A stretch of 52,129 nucleotides of DNA from Gammaproteobacteria bacterium (GCA_028824555.1 JAPPDJ010000150.1:1-52129), one strand, 5' to 3'; counted from the stretch's first letter, positions 1-9,345 are shown. Notes: generated by a model from the letters alone, not told the origin. A program made the numbers and translations.

Positions 1-48
1 CACAGCGGCGTCTCGTCGCCCTCGCTACGCGCATTCATGAATAATCCG

Positions 49-90
49 GGCTAGGAGCTGTCGGGTGCGGAGCATTCCCGACTCTGCGCC
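49..90. repeat. CTAGGAG-type intergenic hairpin
   Basis: The stretch begins with GGCTAGGAGCTG and contains 6-bp arms GTCGGG (60-65) and CCCGAC (77-82). The CTAGGAG start is shared with hairpins near 1102 and 45156. It lies just past the 3' end of the TauD-family gene and could serve as its terminator, but no T-run follows. Confidence 0.4.
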
Positions 91-104
91 GGGCATTCGC
101 CTGC

Positions 105-911
105 CTATAGGCCGTCGAACCTCGGCGCGTCTCCGGCCACCGTCACGCGCCACATGCGGCGCACTTCGCCCTCGGGCCGGTTCAGCACCGGATAGTGCTG
201 GGCGGCACGGTTGTCCCACATCACCACATCCCCCGGCCGCCACCGATGCACGTAGCAGAACTCCGGCCGGTGGGCGTGGTTGGTCAGGTAGTTGAGCAGG
301 CCCGCGCTCTCCTCCGTACTCATGTGCTCGAACCTGCGGGTGAACTCCCAATTGAGGAACAGCGCCGTGCGCCCCGTCTCCGGGTGCGTCCGCAGTGCCG
401 GATGCACTGCGTCCTCCTCCGGCCGCCGGTGGGAACTCGCGTCGTGAACCGCGCGCAAGTTGGCGAGCACGCGCTTCATGCCATCCGAGAGGGTCTCGAA
501 GGCAAGATATTGATTGGCGAAGGCGGTCTCGCCGCCCCGACTCGGCAGTTCTTGCGCGGCAAGAATGGAGATGGCGGGCGGAGTCGCGTCAAACGTTGCA
601 TCCGAATGCCAGCGACCGGTCCGGAGTCCACTCGGCATGTTGATCGGCAGCACATAGGGATGGCTCTGAATCCCCGGCCCATGCGGGAACAGGTACAAGT
701 CGCCAAACCGCCGTGCAAAGGCAAGCTGGTCATCGGCGCTTAAGTGCTGGCGCGGAAACACGAGCACCAGATACTCAAGAAAGGCGGCATGCACCTTGGC
801 GAAGGCGCCATCGTCGAGGTGCGCCAAATCCACTTCCACCTCAGCCCCAATAGTGCCGGCGAGCGGCGTGACGACCACCTCGCTTGCCATTTGCGAAAGC
901 GCTTCCGCCAT
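105..911 (-). CDS. TauD/TfdA-family Fe(II)/2-oxoglutarate dioxygenase
   Basis: A 268-residue non-haem iron dioxygenase that couples 2-oxoglutarate decarboxylation to hydroxylation of a small substrate such as a sulfonate or aryloxyacid. The HxD iron ligands are visible in WHSD (about H102, D104), the distal His in AAQHYPVLN (about H239), and the 2-oxoglutarate-binding Arg in RRMWRVTV. The N-terminus (VTPLAGTIGAEVEVDL) is typical of TauD. The frame stays open to 1070, but the upstream 53 codons look non-coding; the ATG at 911 follows an AGAGG at correct spacing, and the ATG at 890 is an alternative. The gene stands alone, so the substrate cannot be inferred. Confidence 0.85.
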   Translation of the reverse strand: MAEALSQMASEVVVTPLAGTIGAEVEVDLAHLDDGAFAKVHAAFLEYLVLVFPRQHLSADDQLAFARRFGDLYLFPHGPGIQSHPYVLPINMPSGLRTGRWHSDATFDATPPAISILAAQELPSRGGETAFANQYLAFETLSDGMKRVLANLRAVHDASSHRRPEEDAVHPALRTHPETGRTALFLNWEFTRRFEHMSTEESAGLLNYLTNHAHRPEFCYVHRWRPGDVVMWDNRAAQHYPVLNRPEGEVRRMWRVTVAGDAPRFDGL

Positions 912-1101
912 GAGTGCCTCTACATCAGCCAGAGCCGAGAGCAACCTACGATGTGCGTTGCCCGGGCGCAACCCCGTGCCCGTGCAGGGATGGGTCTGGC
1001 GTGTTCCTTCAAAGAGCGTCAGCGCCACAAGAACCGTTGCCTTCGGACAACGCTTCTTGCCCCAGCCCAAGCCGTCCTATCACCCTGTCGCCATTCGGCC
1101 G

Positions 1102-1149
1102 GCTAGGAGCTTGCGCCGTAGAAAGCCACGTAGTGGCATTCTGCGGCGC
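1102..1149. repeat. CTAGGAG-type hairpin repeat
   Basis: CTAGGAGCTTGCGCCGTAGA is followed by GCCAC-GTA-GTGGC and a near-complementary returning arm ending GCGGCGC, giving a stem of about 17 bp with two mismatches. The first 20 nt closely match the start of the hairpin near 45156. The rest of the 912-1239 gap holds further short GC-rich inverted repeats (for example around 1203-1215) and no gene that I can support. Confidence 0.6.
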
Positions 1150-1239
1150 GAGGTCGTAGGGAGGTGGGGGCTGGGGCCAGACGCCGAGCGCTAGCGAGGG
1201 GTTTGGCGGCGCTTGCGCCGTCCGAAGTCCGACAGGCTG

Positions 1240-1929
1240 CTACGGCGCGGGGATGGTGAGGCGGCAGAGCAGGGTGTTGTGGGTCTCGAGGTCCGCCGTC
1301 CAGATGAGTCGCGCCTCCTGCCGCCATTGGATGCGGTCGTAGCCGCCCTTGGGGCGCACGGTGGCTGGCGAGAACTCCCTGGCGTGGGGCCAGGCGCTGT
1401 CGTCGAAGTCTGGCGACATCCATCCTTCCGGACCGGAGCTCGCGCGGAACTCGCATGGCGCCACGCCCGGCCGCGGGTCCGACTCTTCCTCGCAAGCGCG
1501 GTCGAGAGGCGCTTCGTGGACGGTGAGGCAGCGCCAGCTCGTGTCTGATGCCGCGATCAGTTGCCCGCTCGCCGGGTCCGTGAACTGGGCGATGAAGCCG
1601 CCGTCGCCCATCTGCTGATTGTTCGCCCCGATGTACTCGAGGCCGGTGTCGTTCTCCTTGAAATCCTTGGCGACGAGATTGACCTGCAGCGGGTAATCGC
1701 CATTGAAGACGAAGGACTCGGCGTTGAACGAGCGCTCGGTCGTGATGGGCGTCGAGTCTTCGACAATCAGGCGCTCGCCGAGGTAGAGGGCAAACCAGTT
1801 GTCGGCCCATATCTCGCCGTGAATGGACACTCCCCCCGGCGAGTCGATGGCGGTCGGCTCGATCGGCGCATCGCCGCAGCCGCCCAGGGCCACGACGCCA
1901 AGGAGTGCAAACCTGTGCCGCAACGCCAT
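1240..1929 (-). CDS. Putative lipoprotein of unknown function
   Basis: A 229-residue protein. Starting at the ATG at 1929 gives MALRHRFALLGVVALGGCGD, a short lipoprotein signal with lipobox LGGC, so Cys18 or so is probably lipidated. The frame is open to 1977 but the extra 16 residues would bury the signal. The C-terminal third contains a DDSAW motif followed by PKGGYD, IWTADLE and NTLLCR, a pattern I associate with jelly-roll domains appended to secreted proteins of marine proteobacteria (recollection, not a search). Four cysteines after the lipobox (in WRCLT, ACEEE, PCEFR and LLCR) could form disulfides. The gene is an orphan next to the Bat operon, about 120 bp beyond its end. No function is assigned. 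Confidence 0.65.
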   Translation of the reverse strand: MALRHRFALLGVVALGGCGDAPIEPTAIDSPGGVSIHGEIWADNWFALYLGERLIVEDSTPITTERSFNAESFVFNGDYPLQVNLVAKDFKENDTGLEYIGANNQQMGDGGFIAQFTDPASGQLIAASDTSWRCLTVHEAPLDRACEEESDPRPGVAPCEFRASSGPEGWMSPDFDDSAWPHAREFSPATVRPKGGYDRIQWRQEARLIWTADLETHNTLLCRLTIPAP

Positions 1930-2049
1930 GCGGTGCCCTTCCGTCCAGTGGATGGATGGATCGTAGCGCACCGCCACTGTGGGTAGCGGGGAACCTTGCT
2001 CCTTCCCGGCGCGTCAGCCATCCATCCGGCGTACGGGGGCGGCGTCAGC

Positions 2050-4737
2050 TCACCTCTCTTGGCGGAGGCTCTCGATGCTTGCCGAGGTGACCCAGCCGTC
2101 TGCGCCGTCTGCAAGTGCAATGCGGCTCCAGCCTTCACGACGTTCGAGGATCGTCAGCTCGGTTCCGGCCGGCAAGGGCGTGGGCAGGAGTGCCGGTGCA
2201 CCGCGGCTGTCGGCGGTGTGCAGGGTCGTCTCAACGGTGGTGACCACGGCTTGGCTCGCGGGACTCGGCGTCAGGACAGCCAATGCCGTGACCACCGCGC
2301 ACAGCACCACACAGGCTGCGCCGCCCCCGCGCCTGGCGCGTCGCCCCGAACCGGGCCAAGGCGCCAGCAGCAAGATGCCGATGGCAAACAGCGCGCCGCC
2401 CAACAGGAGCTGCGCCGATGGCGAGAGCAGGCCGCGCCAGAACAGCAGCGAGTCGATGGCGGTGGCAGTCTGGGGACGCGGCAGCCAGTCCGGCAACGAG
2501 GACCGCAGCGTGGCTAGGTTGCGGGTTGCGCGGTCGTGCCCCGGTGCGAGCACGAGGGCACGTCGGTAGGCCAGCACTGCCGTGCCTGTGTCGCCGGCGC
2601 CAATGGCGGCGTTGCCCCAATCGGCCAGGAGTTCGGGCGCGGACGGATGTGCTTGCGCCAGTTGCCCATAGTGACGTTGGGCCTCGGCGAAGCGTTGCTG
2701 ACGCGCTGCCGGTGCCGACTCGTCGAGCGCGGCGGCATAGGCAGCTCGCGCTGTAGCCAGGTTGTCCGATCCATCCAACGTCGCGGCATGTGACTCCGCC
2801 GGCGACGGGAGGTCCCTTGCGCTCGCGCGCCCTAGCGGGCGCGTTGGAAGTTCCGCTAGCGCGGAACTTCTGGCCGCCCAAGCTGATGGCTCCGGCGCCA
2901 GGCCAGCGACCGACGCAACCACGACAAGAACCGCCGCGGCGGTCGCTTTCCCGGCCCAGCGCTGCGCCACGGCGCGGACCCCATCGGCGGTGGCACTGTC
3001 GATGGGTCGGCGGCCAGCGACGGGATCGAACGCCTCGGTTTCGAGGCGCGCGAGTTCGTCCGGCCGCTCGTCGCCGTGACCGGTGAGGCGGGCGAGCGTG
3101 CGCATGGCGTTGGTTGCTGCCGGTGCTCCTTCGCGAGCGGCGCCGGCGGCGGCGAGCGCCTGTTCCACCCGCGCGAGTGCGGCCCGGACTTCGCGGCGAT
3201 GCCGGCGAGCCCCTCCGGTTCCTTCCAGCCAAAATCTCGAGCCCAGAACCAGCAACGGCAGTGCATAGAGCAGCGTCAGGGCCACCGCAAATGCCGTGCT
3301 GGACCAGACCGGCGTGAGCGTGTGCGCGGGGTCGCTCAAGGTCATGTCGGCGCCGGTCGTGACCTGTGGCGTTAGTGCCGGTGCGCCTGGGGCAGGCGAC
3401 GCTGCCGGGGCGGCGGTTGGCGCACTACTGGTAGCAACATCGGTCACGCCCACGACTTCCCCGGCACCCACCGACAGTGCCACCGGCCGGCTCCGCGCCG
3501 TGCGATATTCGCCAGCCACGGGATCGAACCAAGAGAAGGCGATGGCGGGGATTTCCCCCACACCCTCGGCCATCACGCGCACCGTGGCATCGAAGGTTTT
3601 CGTGCTGGCATCGACCTGACCGACGTCCGGTGGTTCCAGCACCGTGAACTGCTCCGCCGGCAGGCCGGCATCGTGCAGGTTGGGTAGGCTCAGCCCGTCC
3701 AAGGCGCCGTCGCCGCCGATGCGGATGGTGAGTTCTATGGGTTCGCCGGCGCCCACAACCGTGCGACTGGCGGTCACGTCAATCGCATAGCCGGTGCCGA
3801 TGGCGTTGACGAAGGTGGGTGGGCGCGCCGTCTCCGGCAAGGCCCGCACCACCAGCCGCTGCCGTTTGCCCTCCGCCAGAGCGAGCTGCGTGCGGGCGCG
3901 GCGAAAGCCGAAGGCGTCGCGGGTGGTTCCCACCTGCACCCGGGCTGCGACGCGGACGGGGCCGATGTCGAGTGCGCCGGGTTTGAGCGCGGTGATGCGC
4001 GCCGGAAAGGCCAGCCGGGTGAAGGTCTCGCCGCCCTCGGTTACCTGATCCTGCAGCGCCGGGAGTTGCACCGTGCCGCTGCGTGTTGGGAACGGGAACG
4101 TGCGTCCTCCCCCTGCGCCGGGCGCAACCTGCACCGCTTCGAGGTCGAACAGGGGCACGGCGAAGTCGAACTGCTCCACGTCACGCCGCAAGAGCCACTC
4201 GATCGTGACGTCGAATGTCTCCCCCGGCCAAACGGGGCGTTCCGGCAGCTTCAGCGCCAGGCGCATGTCCGTGGAAATCGCGAGTTCCTGAGCGGTGAAC
4301 TTGGCTGCCTGGGTGACGGCCGCGACGCCGTTCTGCTCGACGGTGAGCGACGGAATGTCGTATTGCCCTGGCGATGCCGCCAGCACCCGCCAGCGATAAA
4401 CGAAGGTGACCTCGCGCCAGTCGGAGCGGCGACCATTGACGATCTCGATGCGCGTCGAGACGTTGGGCGAGACACCAAGATAGGTGGACTCGGCACCGGC
4501 GATGACGAGTTCCGGCGGCGCCGGCGCCGGTTCCTCCTCGAAGCCCTTGGCCGAGAGGGCCAGCACAAATGGCAAGCCGGCGTGGATTTGATCGCCCTCG
4601 GCGGAGAGCTCTGCTGTGGCAGCACTGGCGGGCGCGGCCGCGAGGGAACCAACCGCGAGCACAAGGAAGCTCGCCAGGAGGCTGCGCCGAGGAAGGCTTC
4701 GGCAGCCGTTCGAGAAGAACACGGCCCGACGCCTCAC
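2050..4737 (-). CDS. BatD-BatE fusion protein (oxygen-tolerance domain + TPR + SH3)
   Basis: An 895-residue membrane protein joining two proteins that are separate in classical Bat operons. Residues 1-40 are a signal peptide. About 42-430 are the BatD-type beta-rich periplasmic region (LALKLPERPVWPGETFDVTIEW). About 478-505 is a membrane helix. A cytosolic segment and a second helix (about 595-612) follow, then BatE-type TPRs (about 655-745), two further helices and a C-terminal SH3-like domain (TELTILERREGWSRIALADG). Bat proteins are linked to stress and oxygen tolerance and act with MoxR AAA+ ATPases. The ATG overlaps the stop of the preceding gene by 4 nt. Codons 623-638 are encoded by an intergenic-type repeat. 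This is the last gene of the operon. Confidence 0.85.
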   Translation of the reverse strand: MRRRAVFFSNGCRSLPRRSLLASFLVLAVGSLAAAPASAATAELSAEGDQIHAGLPFVLALSAKGFEEEPAPAPPELVIAGAESTYLGVSPNVSTRIEIVNGRRSDWREVTFVYRWRVLAASPGQYDIPSLTVEQNGVAAVTQAAKFTAQELAISTDMRLALKLPERPVWPGETFDVTIEWLLRRDVEQFDFAVPLFDLEAVQVAPGAGGGRTFPFPTRSGTVQLPALQDQVTEGGETFTRLAFPARITALKPGALDIGPVRVAARVQVGTTRDAFGFRRARTQLALAEGKRQRLVVRALPETARPPTFVNAIGTGYAIDVTASRTVVGAGEPIELTIRIGGDGALDGLSLPNLHDAGLPAEQFTVLEPPDVGQVDASTKTFDATVRVMAEGVGEIPAIAFSWFDPVAGEYRTARSRPVALSVGAGEVVGVTDVATSSAPTAAPAASPAPGAPALTPQVTTGADMTLSDPAHTLTPVWSSTAFAVALTLLYALPLLVLGSRFWLEGTGGARRHRREVRAALARVEQALAAAGAAREGAPAATNAMRTLARLTGHGDERPDELARLETEAFDPVAGRRPIDSATADGVRAVAQRWAGKATAAAVLVVVASVAGLAPEPSAWAARSSALAELPTRPLGRASARDLPSPAESHAATLDGSDNLATARAAYAAALDESAPAARQQRFAEAQRHYGQLAQAHPSAPELLADWGNAAIGAGDTGTAVLAYRRALVLAPGHDRATRNLATLRSSLPDWLPRPQTATAIDSLLFWRGLLSPSAQLLLGGALFAIGILLLAPWPGSGRRARRGGGAACVVLCAVVTALAVLTPSPASQAVVTTVETTLHTADSRGAPALLPTPLPAGTELTILERREGWSRIALADGADGWVTSASIESLRQER
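2825..2870. repeat. Two-hairpin repeat module inside the coding sequence
   Basis: Read on the minus strand, arms GAAGTTCCGC and GCGGAACTTC enclose the loop GCTA, then CCAAC leads to GCGCCC and GGGCGC, again with loop GCTA. The layout and linker match the intergenic copies at 17818, 41996 and 45229. It is in frame and encodes RSSALAELPTRPLGRA between a membrane helix and the TPR domain of the BatD-BatE fusion. Confidence 0.8.
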
Positions 4738-7220
4738 CAGTCCTTCTCCACCGGGTCGGGCGATGCGTTGGTCAGGCGGCGGCGTTGGCGTTCGGCGTCG
4801 CGGTCGCGGATGGCCTGCAGGCGCTTGAGGGCCTGACGGCGGGACATCTGCTCGTCGTCCTCCGATTGCTGGTCTTGGGCTCGCGAATCTTGGTCTTGCT
4901 GGTTTTCGCCTTGGTTCGGCGGCTGAAGGAGGGCGATGGCGGCGGCAATGTGGTCCATGGCGTCAAGCTGGTCTGCGAGCGCCGGTTCCCAATCGGCGCT
5001 GGCGGCGTCGCCGAGCACGACGGAGGCACTGTGCATGAATCCGGCGGCTTGTCGCACCTCCTCGGCCGCTTCGGCGAAGGGTGGTGGCGCGGCGCCAGCT
5101 TGGCCGGGGTTGGGGGTGGAAGAGGTCGCATTGGCCTCGTCAGCCAACGCAGCCGCGATGGCGTCGGCGGTTGCCGCATGGCTGCCCTGCCGTGTGGCAA
5201 TTGCACCGGGCGGCGGCTCGCCATCGGCTGAAGGAGCCTCACTGGCCGCGGGCTCTTCACTGGCCGCGGGCGCTTCACTAGCCGCAGGCGCTGCCACCTC
5301 CGCGTCCTTGCGCTCGAACTGTACGGTAGCGGCGCGGTCGTGGGTCTCTGCCTGCTCCATGCCGAGTTCGCGAAGGTGTTCGACGATGGTGTAGTACAGG
5401 CGACGAAGCTGCGCGATGTGCGTTCGCGCCTCATCGGCGGGCGCATGAACTTCGCTTCGGGCTTGACGGCATGGCTCGCTCGCGCTTTGCGCGCTGCTGC
5501 AACGACTGAGAGCATCGGCCTCGGCGATCGCCCGTTCCTCGAAGCGCTGCAAAGCGTCCTGTGCGGAGGCGGTCAGTTGCCGCGCAACCTCGGCTCGCTG
5601 ACGTTCCGGCGGCGGCTCCTCGGTGTCACCGGCGTCGCCGTCGCCAGTGGCTTCGAGTTCCTCCGCGAGCAGGCTGTCGAGCCTTGCGAGCCGGTCCTCG
5701 TTGGCTGCGGCAATGCGCAGTAGCCGAGCGCCCGAATCCTCCATTTGCTGCGGGTCGCTCTCGGGATCGAGCAAGGCCGTCGCCTCCGTCTGTTCCGCAT
5801 GGGCGAGTTCAATGAGTTCGCGAACGCCGGCGAAGCGTTCAATCGCTCTCGACAACGCCTGCAGCGCGGCCACCTGCTCCTCCAAGGCGCTGGCAGGCTC
5901 GTTCCGCTCGAGCGCCCGGTTGGCGCTGCGCATGGCTTCGACCGCTTCGGTGAGCGGCGGCGTCGCCTCCTTGGCGGCTGCAATCAGGCGTGCTGCTTCC
6001 GGGTCGTGGGCGCCATGGGCTGGCGGCGGTGTAGATGCGGCGCTCTCGAACCGCGCGAGCACCTCCACACTGCGGACGAGGGCGTCTTCTTGTCGGTCGC
6101 CCAGATGGTCTGCGGTGAGCCACCCCGGCGGGCCAGCGGAGTTCGCGTCTTCGTTGGCCTCGAGCCGGATGCCGGCTTGGGTGAAGTTCGCGAGCCGGCT
6201 GGTGTCTGCGGCCAGGGACAGTTCGTCTCCAGCCACGGCCTTCAGCACCGTTACCGGGTGCAAGAGTTGCTCATAGGCACGCTTAAGTTCGCCGAGCGCG
6301 GCATCGGCACGGCGGTGCGCCCGTTCGCCTTCGCTCCTGCGCAAGCGACGGCGGCTGTCGCTGATCGATTGCCGGGCGCGGTTTACATAGCTTTCGAGCC
6401 CCACGAGCTGGACGGCGCGAACGGTCTGTTCCGGTGAGCGCTCCGCCTCGTCAATCGAGTCGAGCAGGGCGCGTTCCTCGCCGGCGAGGTCCGCGACGTC
6501 CCCCGTGTCCGCCAGCAGCGTCCGCGCTTGCGTGGCCAATGGATCGAAGTCGGGCCGCGGGGCAGCACCGGCTTCGGGTGCGTCGGCAAGCAGGCGGCGC
6601 AACCGGTCGCGCAGGTTCCGCTGGTCGTCGATGGCGCGTTCGAGGCGCTGTTCGAGGCCCCGGCCCTGATTGAGCTGGTCTGCGAGTTGCTGAATCCGGC
6701 GCTGCACGAGTTCGAGGTTGACCCGCGCATCGTCGTCGTCTTCGGCGGCGCCCCGCACCGCGTCGGCGAACCAAGCTGCGCTGTCGCGATAGATGCCGAT
6801 GGCGCGCTCCGGCTCCTCTGCCGCCGCATCGGCTTGGGCGGCAAGGGCAAGGCCGAGATTGAAAGCGGCCCGATAGCGAAGCTCCGCATCGGCGCCGGCA
6901 TCGTCGCGGGCGGAGAGAAAGGCGTCGGCCGCCGCACCCGGGTCACCGCCAGCGAGGCGCTCGCGACCGACGTTGTAGCGCTGGCGGGGGGTCAATGGGG
7001 CAAGGTCGTCCTGCTCTTGCGGGGCGCTGTCGGTGGCCTCGGACGTTACCGCGTCGACGCCGTTGGTCTCGTTGGCGTCGGCTGCCTCTTGGCCGCCCGC
7101 CTGGTTGCTTGCGAGCGTCAGAAGGCAAAGGAGCATTGCTAGGCACGGCCCGATTGCCTCGCGAAGGGAACGGGGCTCGGCGCTGTTGTTCGGTTTGGCC
7201 ATCGGCGAAGCTTGCGTCAA
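4734..7220 (-). CDS. BatC-like TPR/coiled-coil protein
   Basis: An 828-residue alanine- and glutamate-rich protein in the BatC position, between two VWA genes and the BatD-BatE fusion. An N-terminal hydrophobic stretch (about 25-43, AMLLCLLTLA) suggests export or membrane anchoring. Residues about 75-200 look TPR-like (RQRYNVGRERLAGGDPGAAA, AAFNLGLALA). The rest is long helical or coiled-coil sequence (RRIQQLADQLNQ, EQRLERAI). Low-complexity linkers follow, and the tail is charged and glutamine-rich. Classical BatC is far shorter, so the assignment rests on position and TPR character. It overlaps both neighbours by 4 nt, so translation is probably coupled. It may scaffold a periplasmic complex of the VWA proteins (inference). 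Confidence 0.7.
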   Translation of the reverse strand: MTQASPMAKPNNSAEPRSLREAIGPCLAMLLCLLTLASNQAGGQEAADANETNGVDAVTSEATDSAPQEQDDLAPLTPRQRYNVGRERLAGGDPGAAADAFLSARDDAGADAELRYRAAFNLGLALAAQADAAAEEPERAIGIYRDSAAWFADAVRGAAEDDDDARVNLELVQRRIQQLADQLNQGRGLEQRLERAIDDQRNLRDRLRRLLADAPEAGAAPRPDFDPLATQARTLLADTGDVADLAGEERALLDSIDEAERSPEQTVRAVQLVGLESYVNRARQSISDSRRRLRRSEGERAHRRADAALGELKRAYEQLLHPVTVLKAVAGDELSLAADTSRLANFTQAGIRLEANEDANSAGPPGWLTADHLGDRQEDALVRSVEVLARFESAASTPPPAHGAHDPEAARLIAAAKEATPPLTEAVEAMRSANRALERNEPASALEEQVAALQALSRAIERFAGVRELIELAHAEQTEATALLDPESDPQQMEDSGARLLRIAAANEDRLARLDSLLAEELEATGDGDAGDTEEPPPERQRAEVARQLTASAQDALQRFEERAIAEADALSRCSSAQSASEPCRQARSEVHAPADEARTHIAQLRRLYYTIVEHLRELGMEQAETHDRAATVQFERKDAEVAAPAASEAPAASEEPAASEAPSADGEPPPGAIATRQGSHAATADAIAAALADEANATSSTPNPGQAGAAPPPFAEAAEEVRQAAGFMHSASVVLGDAASADWEPALADQLDAMDHIAAAIALLQPPNQGENQQDQDSRAQDQQSEDDEQMSRRQALKRLQAIRDRDAERQRRRLTNASPDPVEKDW
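5240..5293. repeat. Three tandem 18-bp units in coding DNA
   Basis: Three consecutive 18-bp units (CACTGGCCGCGGGCTCTT and two variants with 1 and 4 differences) encode three copies of AASExP in a flexible linker of the BatC-like protein. The linker length probably varies by replication slippage. Confidence 0.85.
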
Positions 7221-8329
7221 TTCCGCGGGCGCGATGCGCCACCCACGGCCGGGGCCTCAATCTCTTTCGACTCCCACTCACGTCGGGAGTGGTGGGAAGG
7301 AATGGCCTTGCGTCGGCGGCTGGTTGCGAGCCAGACGGCGAGGGTGAGGCAAGCCAAAGCACCCAAGACGAACCAGCGGAAGTGCTCGATGGGGCTGCGG
7401 CGGAGCACTCGCGCCGATGTATCGGACACCAAGGGCTCCACGTGGGTTTCGATGATTGCATCTAGGTCCACGGCGGACGTTCCGGCCGGCACGTAGACGC
7501 CTTCGCTTTCGAGCGCGATGCGACGCAAGAGGTCGCCATCGAGCCTTGACTGCACCACCTGGCCGTCGGCGTCGCGCAGCGTGGTGCGGGCACCTGTTTC
7601 GGGGTCGGTCAAGGTGATGGGGCTGCCGGTCTCGCTGCCGAAGCCGATGGCGACGATGCGGATGCCTGCGGCCACGGCTTCGCGCAAGGCGTCCAGCGGC
7701 AGCGAGTCGTGATCTTCGCCGTCGGTAATCAGCAGCAGCACGCGCGGCACGCCGCGATTGGCACCGAAGGCTGCAGTGGCACGGCGGATCGCGTCGCCGA
7801 TGCGGGTACCGCCGCGGCCGGCGGACTCCGTGTCCACGTTGCGCAGCACGAGGCGGAAGTAGCCGTAGTCGGAAGTGAGTGGCGTCATCACGCTGGCGCG
7901 TCCGGCGAAGGCGACGAGCCCCACGCGGTGCCCCGTCACACGATCTACGAACTCGGCGATTTCCGCTCGCGCCCGCGCCAGGCGGTTCGGCGCGGCGTCC
8001 TCGGCCAACATGCTGCGCGACACGTCGAGCGCCACCATGATGTCGGCGCGCAGGGGGCGGGACGAGAGGGTTTCGGTGCCGCCTGGCGTCTGCGGGCGCA
8101 TGAGCGCGACGATGCCGAACAGCATGGTCGCGAGCACCAGAGCGAGACGTGCATAGCGGCGTCCGGCGCTGGCTTGCTGCACCAGGGCAGGGTGCATGGG
8201 CTGAGCGACGAAGCCGCGGAAGGCGTCGCGGCCGCGCAGTTCGAGCCAAGCGAGCAGCAGCGTGAGCGCAAGCGCGGGCCATACCAGATGTACCCACATG
8301 GGGGCCGCGAATGTCACCGCCCCCGTCAT
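7217..8329 (-). CDS. BatB-like VWA-domain membrane protein
   Basis: A 370-residue protein with two N-terminal membrane segments, a von Willebrand factor A domain (about 75-270) and a C-terminal helix (about 320-340) before a basic tail. The metal-ion-dependent adhesion site is intact: DVSRS at the first strand, a conserved Thr in GRGGTRIGDA and Asp in LLLITDGED. The frame is open to 8365, but the ATG at 8329 forms an ATGA overlap with the upstream batA stop, as at the other operon junctions, so I chose it. In Bat systems two VWA proteins form an inner-membrane complex served by MoxR. The last codons overlap the start of the batC-like gene by 4 nt. Confidence 0.9.
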   Translation of the reverse strand: MTGAVTFAAPMWVHLVWPALALTLLLAWLELRGRDAFRGFVAQPMHPALVQQASAGRRYARLALVLATMLFGIVALMRPQTPGGTETLSSRPLRADIMVALDVSRSMLAEDAAPNRLARARAEIAEFVDRVTGHRVGLVAFAGRASVMTPLTSDYGYFRLVLRNVDTESAGRGGTRIGDAIRRATAAFGANRGVPRVLLLITDGEDHDSLPLDALREAVAAGIRIVAIGFGSETGSPITLTDPETGARTTLRDADGQVVQSRLDGDLLRRIALESEGVYVPAGTSAVDLDAIIETHVEPLVSDTSARVLRRSPIEHFRWFVLGALACLTLAVWLATSRRRKAIPSHHSRREWESKEIEAPAVGGASRPRN

Positions 8330-9345
8330 GGCGACCTCGCAAAGACGCTCGCGCGCAGAAGCCACGCCAGCGCCGCCAGCAACAGCCCGGCCGCCAAGGG
8401 AAGTCCGTAGTACTCGTCGAACTGTCGCATCCGGTCCTCGACGATGCGCGTGCGCTCGAGGCCATCGATCTCGGCATAGACACCCTCGAGCGCGTCGGCG
8501 TCGGTGGCGCGGAAGTGGCGCCCGCCCGTGCGCTCCGCCACTTCGGCAAGCGTTGCCTCGTCCACCTCCACCGGCATTTGCCGCAGCACCATGCGGCCGG
8601 TGAACGGGTCCTGCACGCGGATGGGTGCGAGGCCCTCGCTGCCGGCGGCAATGGTGTACACGCGAATGCCCTGGCTGCGCGCCAGCTCGGCGGCACCCGC
8701 CGGGGTTTCGACGCCGGCGTTGCTCACCCCGTCTGTGAGCAGCACGGCGATGCGCGAACGGGCCGGGGACTCTCGCAGCCGTTCTACCGCGAGGCCCAAC
8801 GCGTCGCCGATGGCGGTGCCGTCCTCGCCGCGCACGCGGGCGAAGTCAAGGTCGCGAGCCGCGGCGGCAAGGTTCTCGTGGTCGAGGGTGAGTGGTGCTG
8901 CCGTGTCGGCGTAGGCGGCGAAGCCCACGAGACCAATAGCGTCGTCCGGGCGGCCGCGCAGCTCGTCGCCACCGAGCACGAAGCGCTCGAACACGTCCTT
9001 AACCACATCGAGCCGGGTTCGCTCCGGGTCCAGGTCCAGCGCCTGCATGGATGTGGAGCGGTCCACCACCATCATGATGGCGATGCCCTCGCGTTGAATG
9101 CGGCTGAATTGCTCGCCGATGCGGGGCCCCATTGCTGCGATCACCAAGGCCACGAAAGCGACGGCCAGCAGCGCGTCGGGCAGAAAGGCGAGCCGTACGC
9201 GCAGGCCCCGGCTGCGCACCGGCACGATCTGCACCGACGAGAAGACGACCACGCCGCCGCCGCGTCGCGCCAGCAGATACAGGAGCGGCACCAGCAGCAG
9301 GAAGAGGCCAAGTGCCGGGTCGCGGAACTCCAGCGCGCCGATCAC
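8326..9345 (-). CDS. BatA-like VWA-domain membrane protein
   Basis: A 339-residue VWA protein and paralogue of its downstream neighbour. Two N-terminal helices (LGLFLLLVPLLYLLAR and LLAVAFVALVIAAMG) precede the VWA domain, and one helix (LAAGLLLAALAWLL) lies near the C-terminus. The MIDAS motif is DRSTSM, with the Thr in GEDGTAIGDA and Asp in VLLTDG. It overlaps the upstream lipoprotein gene by 4 nt and batB by 4 nt. The family role is stress or oxygen tolerance together with MoxR, and the precise ligand is unknown. It was assigned as BatA because it precedes BatB in transcription order; the two names could be swapped. Confidence 0.9.
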   Translation of the reverse strand: MIGALEFRDPALGLFLLLVPLLYLLARRGGGVVVFSSVQIVPVRSRGLRVRLAFLPDALLAVAFVALVIAAMGPRIGEQFSRIQREGIAIMMVVDRSTSMQALDLDPERTRLDVVKDVFERFVLGGDELRGRPDDAIGLVGFAAYADTAAPLTLDHENLAAAARDLDFARVRGEDGTAIGDALGLAVERLRESPARSRIAVLLTDGVSNAGVETPAGAAELARSQGIRVYTIAAGSEGLAPIRVQDPFTGRMVLRQMPVEVDEATLAEVAERTGGRHFRATDADALEGVYAEIDGLERTRIVEDRMRQFDEYYGLPLAAGLLLAALAWLLRASVFARSP

